A stretch of DNA of 36,124 nt from an uncultured Oscillospiraceae bacterium (GTDB taxonomy: Bacteria > Bacillota > Clostridia > Oscillospirales > Oscillospiraceae), in contig CAJFNY010000095.1 of assembly GCA_904395865.1 (NCBI GenBank), forward strand, positions 1-36,124, written 5' to 3'. This document shows, in pieces, positions 6,455 to 13,230 of this stretch (the first letter of the stretch is position 1; each line of letters starts with the position of its first letter). A model generated the notes under the pieces. That model made no database searches. It had not been told where the DNA came from and worked only from the letters and a program-made list of their open reading frames with translations. The position numbers were made by a program, and so were the translations under genes.

Positions 6455-7423
6455 TTACAGCTCGCTGATGGGCAGTCCGTTGGACCAGCTGCCGAAGGGC
6501 TTGGCCAGGGCCTCGCTGACGTAGCAGACGCCCTTGCCCAGGCGCATGATGGACGCCGGGCACTCCATGGAGATGGGCCCGTACAGCTCCAGCCGGGAGA
6601 TCATCCGCTGCCAGGAGCTCCCGTCGGGGTTGGAGAAGTTGTGCATCTCAAAGCGCTCCCGGGCGTTGACGATGTCCCGCGGGCCGATGGTCGCGGCGCG
6701 GGGCGGCACGGCCCAGACGTCGCCGGAGGCGCCCATGGGGGCGAACAGGGAGTTCTCGCTGATGGTCAGCGGCGTCTCCGTCACGAGGCGGGAGCCCAGC
6801 TTGCAGAACTCCTCCAGGGAGTCCGCCGCGAACTCCGGCGAGCCCGGATCGATGAACGCCGTGTGGCCCGGCCAGCCGGTGGCCGAATAGACCACGTCGG
6901 CGCCGCCGCCGCCCACGTCCTCGATGATCCGGGAGTAGACGTTGTCGGCCTTGTTTTCATTGGTGAACACGTGCCAGTGGTCCACGCTGGGCCGCAGGTC
7001 CTCGCGGATGCGCCCGTAGAAGTGGTTCCGGAACGAATAGCCCAGGCCGGCGCCGTACGTCACCGGCGCCACGTTGCCGTCCTCGTCGGCCCACTCGTCC
7101 ATGGCGAAGGCGTCCACGTTCCGGCAGGAGACGTTGTAGCGGTTGATCATCTCGGCAATGGCCGAATACGCATCGGGCCACTGGTTGGGGAAGATCATCG
7201 TCAGATGCGTGTCGTGGAGATCGCTCATCAGGATCCGGTAAAACACGTCCTGCACCATGCACAGGGTCGGGTTGATGACCACCCGGACGCTGAAGCCGTT
7301 CTCATTGGTGTATTCCATGTCCTCCCGCTTGATGTTGCGGACGCGCTCCAGCTCCTCCAGGGGCAGCTTCGCATGGGGCAGCCACGAGGCCGGGCGGAAA
7401 TAGAATTCATCGTACAGTCCCAT
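6455..7423 (-). CDS. NagB-like glucosamine-6-phosphate isomerase/deaminase family protein
   Basis: 322 aa, ATG with AAGGAG upstream. Similarity to glucosamine-6-phosphate deaminase (sugar-phosphate isomerase fold) shows in DAFAMDEWADEDGN (like the LDEY motif with the general-base Asp) and in SATGWPGHTAFIDPG, which lines up with the catalytic loop GxGxDGHIAFNEP. In that loop His is kept, the ring-opening Asp is Pro and the Glu is Asp. The protein is also longer than NagB (about 240-266 aa). It is probably an isomerase or deaminase on a related sugar phosphate rather than standard NagB. It sits between the SDR and the NagA-like gene. Confidence 0.75.
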   Translation of the reverse strand: MGLYDEFYFRPASWLPHAKLPLEELERVRNIKREDMEYTNENGFSVRVVINPTLCMVQDVFYRILMSDLHDTHLTMIFPNQWPDAYSAIAEMINRYNVSCRNVDAFAMDEWADEDGNVAPVTYGAGLGYSFRNHFYGRIREDLRPSVDHWHVFTNENKADNVYSRIIEDVGGGGADVVYSATGWPGHTAFIDPGSPEFAADSLEEFCKLGSRLVTETPLTISENSLFAPMGASGDVWAVPPRAATIGPRDIVNARERFEMHNFSNPDGSSWQRMISRLELYGPISMECPASIMRLGKGVCYVSEALAKPFGSWSNGLPISEL

Positions 7424-7443
7424 TCGTCATTCTCCTTTTTGAA

Positions 7444-8232
7444 TTACCAGGCGGTCCAGCCGCCGTCCACGGTGATGTTGGAGCCGGTCATGAAGCTGGA
7501 GGCATCCGAGGCCAGCAGCAGCACGGCGCCGGCGATCTCATGGCTCTGGCCGAAGCGGCCGAGCATCGTCTTGCCGGCCAGCTGCGCGTTGAACGCCGCG
7601 TCGTCCTGATTCTTCGGGTTCGGGAACGGCCCGGGCGTGATGGCGTTGACGCGGATGCCGTACTCCGCCAGCGCACCGGCGGCGTACCGCGTGAACTGCG
7701 CAACGCCCGCCTTGCCGGCGCCGTAGTTGGGCGGCTGCTTCTGGGGATTGTCGCCGTAGATCCGCAGGTCCGGCGCCACGATGCCGTACATCGAGCAGTA
7801 GTTGATGACCGAGCCGCCGTGCTCCTTCATGAACGGCACCGCCTCCCGCGTGCCGCGGAACACCACGCCCAGGGAGCCGTCCACACCCTTGTTCCACGTC
7901 TCATCGTCCATGTACTCCAGCTGGCTGCCCTTGCCGTAGCCGGCGCCGTAGCTGGCACAGTTGACGAGCACGTCCAGCCGGCCGTAGGTGTCGTACACCT
8001 TCTGGAAGCACGCCCGGATCGACTCCGAGGACGACACGTCGCACGCCACGAACAGGTCGCCCATGGGCTGCGCCGCATTGGCCCAGCGCTCCTCCGCTGC
8101 CCGGATGTCCGCCACCACCACGGTGGCTCCGAAGTCCTTGAGGATCTTGACGTTCTCCGTGCCCAGGTAGCCGGTGCCGCCGGTCACGATGCAGACCTTG
8201 CCGGTCAGATCGAACAGTTTCTTGTAATCCAT
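7444..8232 (-). CDS. SDR-family oxidoreductase
   Basis: 262 aa, ATG with AAGGAG upstream. A classical short-chain dehydrogenase: the Rossmann motif TGGTGYLG (about residues 18-25), VADI after strand 2, VNCAS, catalytic Ser in INYCSMYG, and Tyr/Lys in NYGAGKAG. The C-terminus SDASSFMTGSNITVDGGWTAW is typical. The nearest named relatives are sugar-acid or gluconate 5-dehydrogenase types, but the substrate is open. It lies 20 nt before the NagB-like gene and 20 nt after the aldolase in the same operon, so it likely oxidises or reduces a carbon of the acylamino sugar being broken down. Confidence 0.87.
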   Translation of the reverse strand: MDYKKLFDLTGKVCIVTGGTGYLGTENVKILKDFGATVVVADIRAAEERWANAAQPMGDLFVACDVSSSESIRACFQKVYDTYGRLDVLVNCASYGAGYGKGSQLEYMDDETWNKGVDGSLGVVFRGTREAVPFMKEHGGSVINYCSMYGIVAPDLRIYGDNPQKQPPNYGAGKAGVAQFTRYAAGALAEYGIRVNAITPGPFPNPKNQDDAAFNAQLAGKTMLGRFGQSHEIAGAVLLLASDASSFMTGSNITVDGGWTAW

Positions 8233-8252
8233 CGCTGTGCGCGCTCCTTTTC

Positions 8253-9161
8253 TTACAGGTAGGTTTCCTCGTACCGCAGGTCCTTCAGCGTCTGGTGGAA
8301 CGCCGCCCGCTCCTCCTCGCTCAGCCGCTTCTTTGGATACACCTGGTAGCCGCAGTCGTAGCCCAGGCCGCCCAGCATGTCCTTGATGCCGGCCACCACG
8401 CCGAACTTCAGCAGCACCTCGATCAGCTTGTTGGCCTGGAACTGCGCCTTCTGCGCCCCCGCCAGGTCGCCGGCGTGATACCGGTCGTAAATCTCACGGA
8501 ACAGCCGCGGCATCACGTTGTACGTGGCGCCGATGCCGCCGTCGGCACCCATGGTCAGGCCGCACAGCAGGCACTCGTCCGGCCCGTTGATGACGTTGAT
8601 GTTGCCGCCGCGCAGCTCCCGGATCCGGTGCATCGTGAAGTAGTCGTAGCTCGTCCACTTCAGGCCGATCATATTCGGCACATCCATCAGTCTGTCCACC
8701 ATGTCCCACGTGATGTTCACGCCCGACAGCGGCGAAGCGTACATCAGCACCGGCAGCCCCGACGCATCCGACAGCGCCGTGTAGTAGTCCCGGATCTCCG
8801 CCTCGCCGTAGTGGTAGAAGAACGGCGGCACCGACGAAATCGCGTCCAGCCCGATGTCACTGGCGTGCCGGGCCAGCCGGACGGCCGTCTTCAGGTCGAT
8901 GGCGCCCACGTGGGCGATCAGCTTTCCGCGGCTGCCCACGGTGTCCTTGGCGATCTCCGCAATCTTCATCCGCGCCTCCGGCTGCAGCACCGGACCCTCG
9001 CCGGTTCCGCCGCACAGGTAGAAGCCGTCCATGCCCTCCCGCAGGTGCCACTCAATCAGGCGGCGCGTGACGTCCTCCAGGACGCGGCCGTCCTCGTCCA
9101 CGCACGACACCAGGGCCGGCATGATGCCGGTGAACAGAATGTTGGATGTTGGTTGTTCCAT
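8253..9161 (-). CDS. nanA: N-acetylneuraminate lyase (DapA/NanA family)
   Basis: 302 aa using the ATG at 9161, which has GAGGT 8 nt upstream. An in-frame ATG at 9182 lacks a good SD. Class I aldolase that splits N-acetylneuraminate into N-acetylmannosamine and pyruvate. Family features: GGTGEGP (pyruvate carboxylate binding), Tyr in LMYASPLSGVN, Schiff-base Lys in GLKWTS, and NGPDECLLCGLTMGADGGIGATYN, which lines up closely with the sialic-acid lyase signature rather than dihydrodipicolinate synthase. Next to a YhcH/NanQ protein it supports sialic acid or sialic-acid-like catabolism. Relatives act on other 2-keto-3-deoxy acids, so the exact substrate is inferred. Confidence 0.85.
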   Translation of the reverse strand: MEQPTSNILFTGIMPALVSCVDEDGRVLEDVTRRLIEWHLREGMDGFYLCGGTGEGPVLQPEARMKIAEIAKDTVGSRGKLIAHVGAIDLKTAVRLARHASDIGLDAISSVPPFFYHYGEAEIRDYYTALSDASGLPVLMYASPLSGVNITWDMVDRLMDVPNMIGLKWTSYDYFTMHRIRELRGGNINVINGPDECLLCGLTMGADGGIGATYNVMPRLFREIYDRYHAGDLAGAQKAQFQANKLIEVLLKFGVVAGIKDMLGGLGYDCGYQVYPKKRLSEEERAAFHQTLKDLRYEETYL

Positions 9162-9194
9162 GTTCAGTACCTCACTTATCATTTGCTTGCCCGC

Positions 9195-9650
9195 CTACAG
9201 GCGGACCTTTGCAATGAGTTTTTTCACCTGCGCCGGTGCCTCCCGCCGCAGGCCGGGGCAGTGGGCATCCTCCGGGAAGAAGATGACCACATCGCCGGGC
9301 TTGAACGCTACCCGGCTCGGCGCCGCCGAGCTCCTGCCCAGCAGGGCGTCTCCGTCGGCATCGTAAGGGGTCGTGATCTCGTCCAGCGATTCCAGCGGAC
9401 AGTACGCCACCGTCTCCTCGCCTTCCAGCAGATACATCACGTCGACGTACTGCCGGTGCGCCTCGTACAGCGGCTCGGCCTCCCGCGTCTCATACGCCAG
9501 TGCATTGATGTAGAGCGCCTTCCCGTCGACCTCCGTGACGCCGGCCTTCCAGGGCGCTTCTCCCTGTTCCCGCAGCGCCCGAAACGCCTCCGCAAACGCC
9601 GGATGCATCGCAGCATAGCGCCCCACCTGTGCCATGGTGGTTTGAATCAT
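9195..9650 (-). CDS. nanQ: YhcH/YjgK/YiaL family protein (NanQ-like sialic acid anomerase)
   Basis: 151 aa, first gene of the operon. Start ATG 9650 has GAAGTGAAG upstream; an in-frame ATG five codons later is an alternative. This small cupin-fold family includes NanQ, shown in enteric bacteria to speed the change of alpha to beta N-acetylneuraminate so that the lyase can use it. Conserved pieces are YEAHRQYVDVMYLLEGEE (His and Glu of the metal site), FKPGDVVIFFPEDAHCPG and the C-terminal VKKLIAKVRL. It is followed 33 nt later by the lyase, as expected for this role. Confidence 0.85.
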   Translation of the reverse strand: MIQTTMAQVGRYAAMHPAFAEAFRALREQGEAPWKAGVTEVDGKALYINALAYETREAEPLYEAHRQYVDVMYLLEGEETVAYCPLESLDEITTPYDADGDALLGRSSAAPSRVAFKPGDVVIFFPEDAHCPGLRREAPAQVKKLIAKVRL

Positions 9651-9735
9651 TGTATCGCTTCACTTCCTTCGGCAGAGCTTTGGATTCCGACGGTTTCTGT
9701 GCAGATCGCCCAATTCCATCGGATTTTTCATCTGT

Positions 9736-9764
9736 AGTCTAACAGAGCTGTCCACGTCTGGCAA
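9736..9764 (-). promoter_or_regulatory. predicted promoter of the nan-like operon
   Basis: Minus-strand TTGCCA (9759-9764), 17-nt spacer, TAGACT (9736-9741). It sits about 85 nt before the first gene, in the gap shared with the divergent AraC gene. The -35 is good and the -10 fair. Confidence 0.45.
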
Positions 9765-9847
9765 CAGGTGTACTGGACGACTTTTCTGCGGGTATGTCAG
9801 AAACTCAAAAGCCCCGGGAGATACTTTCTTTTTCTGCAGCCGTCCGG

Positions 9848-9866
9848 TATAATAGAAACCGAGGTG
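9848..9866 (+). promoter_or_regulatory. -10 box of the AraC gene with an unusually short leader
   Basis: TATAAT at 9848-9853 is perfect but has no clear -35 (TTTCTT at 9825-9830, 17 nt away). The predicted RNA start at about 9860 leaves a leader of only about 13 nt, of which GAGGTG (9861-9866) is the ribosome site. Confidence 0.5.
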
Positions 9867-9872
9867 ATGCGC

Positions 9873-10742
9873 ATGAGCCAGCGCAGCTATCTGCTGGATT
9901 TCTCTCTCAGTGGGATTCCCTGCCAGGTATTGGCCATCGCACCGGCTTACGAATCTCTCCAGCGAATCCCGTACCACACCCATCGCCATTCCAGCTTTGA
10001 GCTCCACGCCATCTTCCGCGGCGCCATGGGCATCCGCGTCGGCGGAGAGCAGTACGAAATCTGTGCCGGGCAGGGCATTCTGATTGCCCCCGACACGTAC
10101 CATACCATCTGCTACCATACGGGCGATCCGAACAAAATGTGTCTGAACTTCGCGCTGCCGCGTCCGGAGACGCTGAAGGGGCAGGAGCAGGTGCAGCTGG
10201 CAACGGCGTTTTACGCGCAGGAGGCCGCCGTGCTGCCCACGGGGGATCTGCAGGAATCGCTGCAGGTGCTCTGCCGGCTGGCCAACCGCTTTCCCAACCC
10301 CTTTTGGGACGAGGAGCGGCTCAAGGCTGCGACCATTCTGCTGATCCTCAGCCTCTACGACAAGCTGGGCGCCCCCATCACCGTCCACCACACCGCCCGG
10401 CAGCCGCTTCCGCAGTCCGCGTTCATCATCGACGAATTTTTCAACCTGCATTTCAATCTCAGCAACGGCAACGAGCTCCTGGCCCGTCAGCTGCACATGA
10501 GCACGCGTCAGCTGGACCGGGTGCTGCGAAAATACTACAACATGGGCTATCGCGAAAAGCTGCAGGACATCCGCCTGGCCAACGCCATGGACTACCTGCT
10601 GACCACCGACAAGTCCATCGCGGAAATCGCCGAGCTGATCGGGTACAGCACGCCGGCCAACTTCAGCGCCTTCATCAAGCGCGCCACCGGCCGGAGCCCC
10701 ACGGAGATCCGTGCCGACCGTGAGACATCCGCAAAACCGTAA
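9873..10742 (+). CDS. AraC-family transcriptional regulator
   Basis: 289 aa from ATG 9873 with GAGGTG 6 nt upstream (ATG 9867 overlaps the SD and is unlikely). The N-terminal cupin-type sensor contains YHTHRHSSFELHAI (about residues 34-47) and GQGILIAPDTYHT. The C-terminal 100 residues carry the two AraC helix-turn-helices: LARQLHMSTRQLDRVLRKYYNMGYREKLQDIRL and IAEIAELIGYSTPANFSAFIKRATGRSPTEIR. It is divergent from the nan-like operon, with about 220 nt between, so it is the likely activator, sensing a sugar intermediate (inference). It is followed by its own strong terminator. Confidence 0.9.
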   Translation: MSQRSYLLDFSLSGIPCQVLAIAPAYESLQRIPYHTHRHSSFELHAIFRGAMGIRVGGEQYEICAGQGILIAPDTYHTICYHTGDPNKMCLNFALPRPETLKGQEQVQLATAFYAQEAAVLPTGDLQESLQVLCRLANRFPNPFWDEERLKAATILLILSLYDKLGAPITVHHTARQPLPQSAFIIDEFFNLHFNLSNGNELLARQLHMSTRQLDRVLRKYYNMGYREKLQDIRLANAMDYLLTTDKSIAEIAELIGYSTPANFSAFIKRATGRSPTEIRADRETSAKP

Positions 10743-10778
10743 AACTGCGCCGCAGAGCATCTGCGGCGCAGTTTTTTC
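10741..10778 (+). terminator. intrinsic terminator of the AraC gene
   Basis: A perfect 15-bp stem (10741-10755 with 10761-10775) has a 5-nt loop and ends in a TTTTTT run. It begins inside the TAA stop codon. Confidence 0.9.
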
Positions 10779-10784
10779 ACCGGA

Positions 10785-10811
10785 TGTAACCGACCGGCCT
10801 GCTGCTGCGAT
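10785..10811 (+). promoter_or_regulatory. ECF-type promoter ahead of the short sigma gene
   Basis: TGTAAC (10785-10790), 17 nt, CGAT (10808-10811). This is close to the SigX/SigM-type pattern TGTAAC-N17-CGAC known from Bacillus. It lies 41 nt before the sigma start codon, where a self-regulated ECF promoter is expected. Confidence 0.5.
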
Positions 10812-10851
10812 CATAGAGGTGAAGGCCTTCAATCGCCCGGGAGGTGACTGC

Positions 10852-11139
10852 ATGGAAGAGGAACGGCTGCTCACGGCGCTGCGCGCCGGCAGCGCCGACG
10901 CCCTGGAGGAGATCATTCGGCGCTGCGGCGCGTACGTGTACACCGTCGTGCGCAACCGCGCAGGCGGCCAGCTCCCGGAGGAGGATCTGGAGGAGATCTC
11001 CAGCGACGTCTTCCTCGCGCTCTGGCAGCACCCGGACCGCGTGCGGGCGGGCCGCCTGCGGAGCTGGCTCGGCGCGCTGGCCCGCAACAAGACGGTGGAC
11101 CGGCTGCGCCGCCTCCGGCCACGGGTCCCGCTGGATTGA
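10852..11139 (+). CDS. truncated ECF sigma factor, region 2 only
   Basis: 95 aa, ATG with GGGAGGTGA 5 nt upstream. The sequence fits sigma-70 region 2: LLTALRAGSADALEEIIRRCGAYVYTVV, EEDLEEISSDVFLALWQHPDRV (region 2.2, core binding), then LRSWLGALARNKTVDRLRRL (regions 2.3-2.4, -10 recognition and melting). The stop comes just after, so region 4, which reads the -35, is missing. A full ECF factor is about 160-190 aa. No region 4 remnant follows, because the next gene's terminator starts 16 nt later, so the 3' half was deleted rather than interrupted. No anti-sigma gene is adjacent. The SD and promoter are intact, so it may still be made. Confidence 0.75.
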   Translation: MEEERLLTALRAGSADALEEIIRRCGAYVYTVVRNRAGGQLPEEDLEEISSDVFLALWQHPDRVRAGRLRSWLGALARNKTVDRLRRLRPRVPLD

Positions 11140-11150
11140 TGAGAAACCGC

Positions 11151-11181
11151 AAAAGAGGCCGCCGGCGATGCCGGCGGCCTC
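11151..11181 (-). terminator. intrinsic terminator of the YjbQ/TIM operon
   Basis: A perfect 12-bp stem (11155-11166 with 11170-11181) has a 3-nt loop and is followed on the minus strand by TTTTGCGG. It lies 14 nt past the stop of the first YjbQ-like gene and may also stop reading from the sigma gene. Confidence 0.7.
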
Positions 11182-11195
11182 CGTATTTGCGGCGA

Positions 11196-11690
11196 TTACT
11201 CGCCGATGACCATCACCTGAACCGTGCGCTTGCGGGCGCGGGTCTGGTCCCAGTCGATGAAGTGGATGAAGCCGAACTCCCCCAGATCCATCTGGCCGTC
11301 GATCAGCACCACCGTCACGTTGCGGCCGATGATGGACGAACGCAGGTGGGCGTCGGTGTTGTGGCAGCCGCGGGCGTCCTCACCGTGCTCTTCAGCGAAC
11401 ACCAGGGCCTTGGGGCCCGGATGGAGATACTGGCCCTCCCGGCGGCAGGTGGGGATCCAGTCCTCAAACACGTCCACCAGATCCTGCTGCAGCGTCTCCA
11501 GGCCGGTCATGGACCGGTCGAACGCGCACTCCTGGGTGATGACGGAGCAGGTGGTGTGGTGGGAGTAGACGACGACGATGCCGTTCCGGATGCCGGAGCG
11601 GGCAACGATCTCCTTGGCCTGGGCGGTGACGTCGTGGAACGTGCAGACCTTGTCGTTGGACTGCACCTGGAATTCTTCACGGTGGACCAT
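11196..11690 (-). CDS. YjbQ/UPF0047 family protein, paralog 1
   Basis: 164 aa, ATG with GAGAGGA upstream. UPF0047 proteins are small trimeric beta-barrel enzymes; some have weak thiamine-phosphate synthase activity and the true reaction is not settled. Conserved parts seen: VVVYSHHTTCSVITQE (about residues 40-55) and CHNTDAHLRSSIIG. The usual LGTWQ...D.DGPR stretch is replaced by LGEFGFIHFIDWDQTRARKR, a change shared with paralog 2. It lies 4 nt after the TIM-like gene. Pairing with a sugar isomerase suggests a metabolic rather than thiamine role (inference). Confidence 0.8.
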   Translation of the reverse strand: MVHREEFQVQSNDKVCTFHDVTAQAKEIVARSGIRNGIVVVYSHHTTCSVITQECAFDRSMTGLETLQQDLVDVFEDWIPTCRREGQYLHPGPKALVFAEEHGEDARGCHNTDAHLRSSIIGRNVTVVLIDGQMDLGEFGFIHFIDWDQTRARKRTVQVMVIGE

Positions 11691-11694
11691 GGCG

Positions 11695-12399
11695 TTATCC
11701 TCTCTTCTTCAGATCGTCGGCGGCGCGGCGGGTGGCGGCGATCATCTCGTCGATCATCGCCAGGGGATCCGCGGCGTTCATGATGCCGGAGGCGGCGCCG
11801 GCAGCCTCCGAGCCGGCCATGATGAAGTCGTAGACCTGCTGGCCGTTGGTGATGCCGGCGGCCTGCTCCACCAGGATGTCCGGGTAAATGGCCTTGATGG
11901 CACGGATGGAATCCATCACGTAGTCCATGGGGCTGACGCCGTTGCCGCCGCCGATGATGTCCGACGGCTCCGGATTGATGATGTCCGGATGGAGCTGGGC
12001 GATGGCCTTGGCCTCGGCGATGGTGTCGGCACAGGCAAACACCAGGAAATCCAGCTCCCGGGCCCGGTCGATGGTGGCCTTCATCTGGGGCAGGCTCATG
12101 GGCTTTTCGCAGTGGTTGATGACGACGCCCTGAGCGCCGGCAGCCTTCAGCGCCTCCGGCAGGATGTCGGCCATGCCGCGGCCGGGCCGCAGGGTGTCCA
12201 TGTACGGCGCCAGGATGATCAGGTGCTTCGTGTGCTCGGCGATCCGGCGGATCTCCACGGCCGGCGTGATGAACAGCACGTCAATGTCGTACTTTTCCGC
12301 GGCAGCGTCTGCCGCCAGGGCGTACTCCAGCACCTTGTCGCCGTAAATATAGTTCTTCGTACCGATCTCAAAGTACGGCGTGCGGATTGCGGGTTTCAT
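11695..12399 (-). CDS. archaeal-type triosephosphate isomerase-like protein
   Basis: 234 aa, ATG with GGAGGT upstream. It resembles the short archaeal form of TIM (about 225 aa) rather than the 250 aa bacterial form. TIM-like features are Lys in EIGTKNYIYG (near residue 15), catalytic-type His in VVINHCEKP, Glu in INPEPSDIIGGGNG, and the phosphate loop AAGITNGQQVYDFIMAGSEAAGAASGI. A housekeeping tpiA would normally sit with glycolysis genes. Here it is flanked by two YjbQ-like genes, so it likely isomerises another small sugar phosphate, such as a tetrose or a modified triose (inference). Confidence 0.78.
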   Translation of the reverse strand: MKPAIRTPYFEIGTKNYIYGDKVLEYALAADAAAEKYDIDVLFITPAVEIRRIAEHTKHLIILAPYMDTLRPGRGMADILPEALKAAGAQGVVINHCEKPMSLPQMKATIDRARELDFLVFACADTIAEAKAIAQLHPDIINPEPSDIIGGGNGVSPMDYVMDSIRAIKAIYPDILVEQAAGITNGQQVYDFIMAGSEAAGAASGIMNAADPLAMIDEMIAATRRAADDLKKRG

Positions 12400-12417
12400 G
12401 GCAGTACCTCCGGCCGT

Positions 12418-13038
12418 TCAGCGCTTGAGCTGCAGATCGTAGTGGACGTCGTAGGCCTTCTCCTCGTCGGTGAACTTGCGCAGGGTGTTGATGACCTCGC
12501 CGTTGTTCCACTTCCGGTCGCCCACGTCCTCGGTGGTGCCCATGACGGTGACGTTCAGCTGTCTGTGGCGGGCACGGACGTGGTCCCAGTCCACGAAGTA
12601 GATGTGTGCAAACTCGCCGCCGTCCAGCTTGCCGTCCTTGATGGTCATGGTCTCGCTGCGGCCGAAGAACACGGAGCGCAGGTGGCCGTCGGTGTTCATG
12701 CTGGTGAAGTCGCCGGGCTCACCCACGTAGCGGCCGAACTGGGAGTGGATCGGGCCGGGATGGCGATACTGATGCTCCTCGGCGTAGTCCGGGATCATCT
12801 TGCGCATGATGTCCAGCAGGTCGTGCTGCAGGAACTCCAGATCGAAGCTGTCGATGTCGTGGGAGCACTCCTGAATCATCACGGAGCAGGTGGTGTGATG
12901 GGACGCGATGCAGACCGTGCCGTTCTTGACGCCGGATGCCTCGACAATCTCAATGATCTCCTTGGACACGTCATGGAACGTGGGCACCCAGCCCCGGGAC
13001 TGCAGCTCCAGTTCCTTCTGAAACACCTTGAATTCCAT
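12418..13038 (-). CDS. YjbQ/UPF0047 family protein, paralog 2
   Basis: 206 aa, ATG with AGGAGGG upstream; first gene of the minus-strand operon. It shares with paralog 1 the motifs IASHHTTCSVMIQECSHD (about residues 45-62), MNTDGHLRSVFFGRSE and GGEFAHIYFVDWDHVRARHR. The last 40 residues (from about TEDVGDRKW) are an extension missing in paralog 1. The two are clearly homologous yet diverged, so they may form a hetero-oligomer or act on successive substrates (inference). It is read from a strong promoter that is back to back with the one for the SIS operon. Confidence 0.8.
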   Translation of the reverse strand: MEFKVFQKELELQSRGWVPTFHDVSKEIIEIVEASGVKNGTVCIASHHTTCSVMIQECSHDIDSFDLEFLQHDLLDIMRKMIPDYAEEHQYRHPGPIHSQFGRYVGEPGDFTSMNTDGHLRSVFFGRSETMTIKDGKLDGGEFAHIYFVDWDHVRARHRQLNVTVMGTTEDVGDRKWNNGEVINTLRKFTDEEKAYDVHYDLQLKR

Positions 13039-13098
13039 TGTTATTCCCTCCTGTAGCGGTTGCGATGGGCGCGCTCGGCGCCGGATCCTACATCTCCC

Positions 13099-13126
13099 AT
13101 TATAGATAAGAAAGTCAAAAAGTCAA
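13099..13126 (-). promoter_or_regulatory. promoter of the YjbQ-TIM-YjbQ operon
   Basis: Minus-strand TTGACT (13121-13126), 16-nt spacer, TATAAT (13099-13104). A second copy of the -35 word (agtcaa, plus strand, 13113-13118) lies 8 nt away. The region is AT-rich against the GC-rich genes on both sides. Confidence 0.75.
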
Positions 13127-13140
13127 TCTTATTTTTGTTA

Positions 13141-13168
13141 TTGATTTTTTTTACGTGTCATATATAAT
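13141..13168 (+). promoter_or_regulatory. promoter of the SIS-DeoR-GNAT-kinase operon
   Basis: TTGATT (13141-13146), 16-nt spacer, perfect TATAAT (13163-13168). The -35 boxes of the two divergent promoters are only 14 nt apart, so both can be controlled together. Confidence 0.7.
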
Positions 13169-13186
13169 AGTTTTGAAAAGCAAAGG

Positions 13187-13200
13187 TTTCGATTTCGAAA
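13187..13200 (+). promoter_or_regulatory. candidate DeoR operator, tandem TTTCGA
   Basis: TTTCGA at 13187-13192 is repeated directly at 13193-13198, and the second copy is within the palindrome TTTCGAAA. DeoR-family repressors are known to bind TTTCG-type repeats. The site lies about 20-30 nt downstream of the -10, a fitting place for repression. Confidence 0.4.
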
Positions 13201-13230
13201 AACAATTCACAGATCAGGAGGTTACGCACC

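Noticed and set aside
11695-12399. TIM-like gene as the housekeeping tpiA
   Set aside because: It lies outside any glycolytic cluster, between two YjbQ-like genes, and is of the short archaeal type. The gene symbol is therefore withheld.
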